Assembly: GCA_947503285.1 (NCBI GenBank)
Contig: CANNDD010000002.1
Location: 558,001-622,000, forward strand
DNA: 64,000 nucleotides
Source of the DNA: an uncultured Croceitalea sp.
GTDB lineage: Bacteria > Bacteroidota > Bacteroidia > Flavobacteriales > Flavobacteriaceae
Reading direction: 5' to 3'
Within the stretch, counting starts at the first letter, position 1. Every line of letters starts with the position of its first letter. Of this stretch, positions 61,656-64,000 are shown in pieces. The position numbers were made by a program, and so were the translations under genes. The notes beneath the pieces are model-generated. The model searched no databases, was not told the origin of the DNA, and was given only the letters and a program-made list of their open reading frames with translations.

Positions 61656-62115
61656 AATTGAACGTAAATTCTTGGTCAAATCTATCGCCTTTAAAGATAT
61701 GGCGGCTTCAAAAAGTAGGATAGTACAAGGTTTTTTAAACACCGATCCAGAACGAACGGTGCGGGTGCGAATTAAAGGGGATGAAGGTTATTTGACCGTC
61801 AAGGGTATGGGCAACGATTCAGGTACCACACGATTTGAATGGGAGACACGAATTTCGATTTCTGAAGCTACGAACTTAATCGACCTTTGCGAACCTGGTA
61901 TTTTAGAAAAAATAAGGTACGACGTTCCTTTTGCAGGCCATATTTTCGAAGTGGATGAATTTTTAGGTGAAAACAAGGGTTTGATAGTTGCCGAAATTGA
62001 GCTGCAACATGAAGATGCACCTTTTGAAAAACCCGATTGGTTGGGTAATGAGGTAACGGGCGAAGCGAAATACTATAACGCACAGTTGAGTAAAGTCCCT
62101 TTTTTAAATTGGTAA
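61642..62115 (+). CDS. CYTH domain protein
   Basis: A 157-residue cytosolic protein. The start motif HLEIERKFLVK (ExExK) is diagnostic for CYTH enzymes, with RTVRVRIKGDEGYLTVKG and FEWETRI continuing the tunnel. Members hydrolyse triphosphates such as inorganic triphosphate or make cAMP in rare cases. Overlaps the previous gene by 14 bases. Confidence 0.88.
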   Translation: MEHLEIERKFLVKSIAFKDMAASKSRIVQGFLNTDPERTVRVRIKGDEGYLTVKGMGNDSGTTRFEWETRISISEATNLIDLCEPGILEKIRYDVPFAGHIFEVDEFLGENKGLIVAEIELQHEDAPFEKPDWLGNEVTGEAKYYNAQLSKVPFLNW

Positions 62116-62171
62116 CAGGTCTTTTCTGATGAAAATTTTCTAAAATTTTGGTCGATAACCTGCTAAAGTAG

Positions 62172-63305
62172 TTAGATATGACCTGCCCTGGGCGAGTCTA
62201 TTTCTGCATTCAGTAGTTTTTGACGCTTCATCATTTTTTTTGACCAAGAGTACAATGATGGTAAAAAACCTAAGACACCCAAAACTGCAGAGACCAGAAA
62301 AATATTAGGGGTAACCGTTATAAACGGGCCTGTGTTGAGTACCGCTAAAATAAGCAGTGTAGATAGCGGAAATGACAACGCTAGAATACTAATCGCATAA
62401 TCGTTTTGAAAGGTCTTCTTTTTTACCTTGCCGGTCATCTCTAAAGTATCGACCGCCGCTATATGTGCATAGGGCCAAAAACTACAGGCACTTAACCCAA
62501 AAGCAAGTAAGAGTAGAATGTCATTTTGTACTTTCAACCCAGTGATGATGACGGCTATTCCACAAATCAGAAAGACAAGCCCCGCCCTTAGCGATAATAA
62601 TGAGAAGATCTGAACGAATTGTTTTCGTTTTATTTTCACTGCAAGCCCTATAAACAATAGTACCAATGGAGTCATTATCATACTTAGCTTCTGCAGTGTT
62701 TCACTAATGAAAAAGGGCAATGATTCCATATTTAGGCCAAAACCGAGAAGTATCAAAGCCATGGCGATAAAAATATTCACAGGTTCAGCAACCATTACCT
62801 TGAGCATCGCACCTACTTTTGAGCCTTTGCTTTTTTGTTTTTTACCATGCAACGACAAGTACCAATTCATAGCTACTAAGTACAAAATGACCAGAACAAA
62901 AACCTTATTGCCCAAATCTGCCATTGCAGCTTTGGCGAGATAGTCTTCACCCAAGAATTCCAAGACAAAAGGGAAGCACGATAAACCTGGGGCCAAAGAA
63001 GGAATTAGCAATCGGGCAGTCCTGAACTCGGGGGTACTTTTTTTTATTCCTAAAACGGGGAGTACCAAAGGAAAAATCAGGAATAATAGCAGGTTAAGCC
63101 CAAGGGCTAAAAGGGGTAACAATAACAAATTCAGTTTAATATGAACCCCCAAAAGGGCAATGAAGATAGTAGCAGGTAAGGCAAGGTTTAAAATAATCTT
63201 TTTTATACCCGTTACCTCATCTTTAGATTTAAACTTGTTTTTTAGTAGAAACCCGATAAAGATGAAAAATAAAAATACTATCGTTTTTTGAAAACTTATA
63301 TCCAT
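62172..63305 (-). CDS. AEC-type (auxin efflux carrier-like) permease
   Basis: A 377-residue membrane protein with about ten hydrophobic segments. IILNLALPATIFIALLGV near residue 40 is the AEC/Mem_trans opening and the second half repeats with PLVLLFIGLAVKIKRKQF. Proteins of this group export small organic acids or regulate transport. The substrate is unknown. It lies 4 bases after the aminotransferase gene stop on the same strand, so the two share a transcript. Confidence 0.7.
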   Translation of the reverse strand: MDISFQKTIVFLFFIFIGFLLKNKFKSKDEVTGIKKIILNLALPATIFIALLGVHIKLNLLLLPLLALGLNLLLFLIFPLVLPVLGIKKSTPEFRTARLLIPSLAPGLSCFPFVLEFLGEDYLAKAAMADLGNKVFVLVILYLVAMNWYLSLHGKKQKSKGSKVGAMLKVMVAEPVNIFIAMALILLGFGLNMESLPFFISETLQKLSMIMTPLVLLFIGLAVKIKRKQFVQIFSLLSLRAGLVFLICGIAVIITGLKVQNDILLLLAFGLSACSFWPYAHIAAVDTLEMTGKVKKKTFQNDYAISILALSFPLSTLLILAVLNTGPFITVTPNIFLVSAVLGVLGFLPSLYSWSKKMMKRQKLLNAEIDSPRAGHI

Positions 63306-63309
63306 CTAG

Positions 63310-64000
63310 CTATACGATGACCTTCTGCAAAGCGGTTATGAAAAGTTTCATCTCATCCATAGTGCCCATACTTACGCGACACCAATTTTTATCCATAAAA
63401 TTGAAGGCACGGACACCAACTTTTAATTCGGTCATCTTCTGGAGAAATTCTTTACCCTCCATTTCAATGGGAAAAATCATAAAGCTTGTATATGAAGGGA
63501 CATATTCAATACCCATTTTGGTGAGTTCTTCATAGACATACTCACGGCACTCCACGTTTTTTATACGCGAACTTTCTAAAAATACAACATCATCCATGGC
63601 ACCCATTGCGGCATATACTGAAGGATATGAGATGCCCATACCTGCCCTGGTAATTTCTTGAAGTCTATCTAAGGTTGTCTCTTGTGCAACGGCATATCCT
63701 ACTCGAAGGCCTGCCATACCATGTATTTTGGAAAAAGTACGCGCAACGATAACATCCTTACCCTCTTTGATTAAGGAAACCATGCTTTGTTCTGCTCCAT
63801 TCCCTAAAAACCATAAATAGGCCTCGTCAACAAAAACCGTGACTTTTTCAGATACTCGAGAGCAGAAATCAAGTAGCTCGGTAGCATCCGTTATCGTACC
63901 TGTCGGATTGTTCGGGTTACAGATATATACCAACTTGGTATCTTCATCAATCGCGGCCTCCATTGCCTTTAGATCATGGGACCAATCCTCTTTTAACGGT
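63310..64000 (-). CDS. PLP-dependent aminotransferase class I/II (histidinol-phosphate-like), N-terminus outside window
   Basis: The frame is open from 64000 to the stop at 63310, so the N-terminal part of the gene lies beyond the right edge; about 229 residues are seen. YICNPNNPTGT (substrate/PLP Asn), FVDEAYLWF (PLP Asp) and ARTFSKIHGMAGLRVGYAV with the PLP Lys are clear, and the final CRVSMGTMDEMKLF has the conserved Arg. It belongs to the histidinol-phosphate/aromatic aminotransferase group. The substrate is not certain. Confidence 0.82.
   Translation of the reverse strand, partial: PLKEDWSHDLKAMEAAIDEDTKLVYICNPNNPTGTITDATELLDFCSRVSEKVTVFVDEAYLWFLGNGAEQSMVSLIKEGKDVIVARTFSKIHGMAGLRVGYAVAQETTLDRLQEITRAGMGISYPSVYAAMGAMDDVVFLESSRIKNVECREYVYEELTKMGIEYVPSYTSFMIFPIEMEGKEFLQKMTELKVGVRAFNFMDKNWCRVSMGTMDEMKLFITALQKVIV

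Overview
The window comes from a chromosome of the Bacteroidota, most probably a marine member of the Flavobacteriaceae (Zobellia/Maribacter-like). The reasons are low G+C DNA, promoters of the type TTTG-N19-TAnnTTTG, many TonB/FecR/ECF-sigma and SusCD-era lipoprotein features, the flavobacterial IPExxxVDY family protein beside pyruvate kinase, DUF4199, DUF4202 and DUF7009 proteins, and the gene order purN / acpP-fabF-rnc-IPExxxVDY-pyk. No rRNA, CRISPR array, insertion sequence, integrase or phage gene was seen. One tRNA gene, tRNA-Ala(GGC), is present.

Layout. 1-8.8 kb: a mixed housekeeping region (VOC protein, MFS exporter, LpxH with an upstream RelE/ParE-type toxin-antitoxin pair, Gfo/Idh/MocA lipoprotein, DUF4199, enoyl-CoA hydratase preceded by heptamer repeats, MATE pump, GNAT, universal stress protein). 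8.8-14.5 kb: tRNA-Ala with a short duplicated 3' end, then a minus-strand accessory block (GlxA-type regulator, exported DJ-1/PfpI protein with a metal-binding motif, papain-like lipoprotein peptidase, CPBP protease). 13.6-19.9 kb: a tight six-gene minus-strand operon (MBL hydrolase, beta-propeller, SnoaL-like lipoprotein, GH5 glycosidase resembling fungal sterylglucosidase/glucocerebrosidase, outer-membrane protein, AraC regulator). 20.4-23.3 kb: a serine hydrolase plus DUF5060/apiosidase-like pair. 23.6-30.6 kb: a response regulator, a repeat-containing acidic lipoprotein and a divergent ECF sigma/FecR/TonB-receptor operon, bracketed by 111-bp direct repeats derived from the 3' end of a DUF7009 gene.

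30.5-37.8 kb: siroheme synthase, DUF4202, an ECF sigma operon with small membrane proteins, a sugar kinase/nucleotidyltransferase pair and an SDR. 37.8-46.4 kb: an AddAB-like recombination nuclease-helicase whose two subunit genes are separated by kbl and an OmpA gene. 46.5-56.4 kb: superoxide dismutase, purine genes, RNase HI, fatty acid synthesis, RNase III and pyruvate kinase. 56.4-64 kb: PAS protein, a stress-type cluster (small ORF, AhpD-like protein, cupredoxin-like protein, TetR), Pol IV, CYTH protein, AEC-type permease and a truncated aminotransferase.

The most striking unexplained feature is between sodB and the purF-like gene (47.2-47.75 kb). Three tandem minus-strand units each have a TAnnTTNG promoter box, an almost invariant 39-nt block starting at the predicted transcription start, and a terminator hairpin whose stem differs between copies but keeps its pairing. 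This looks like an array of three sibling small RNAs. The second most notable feature is the GH5 operon with its 21-bp-spaced direct repeat operator candidate.
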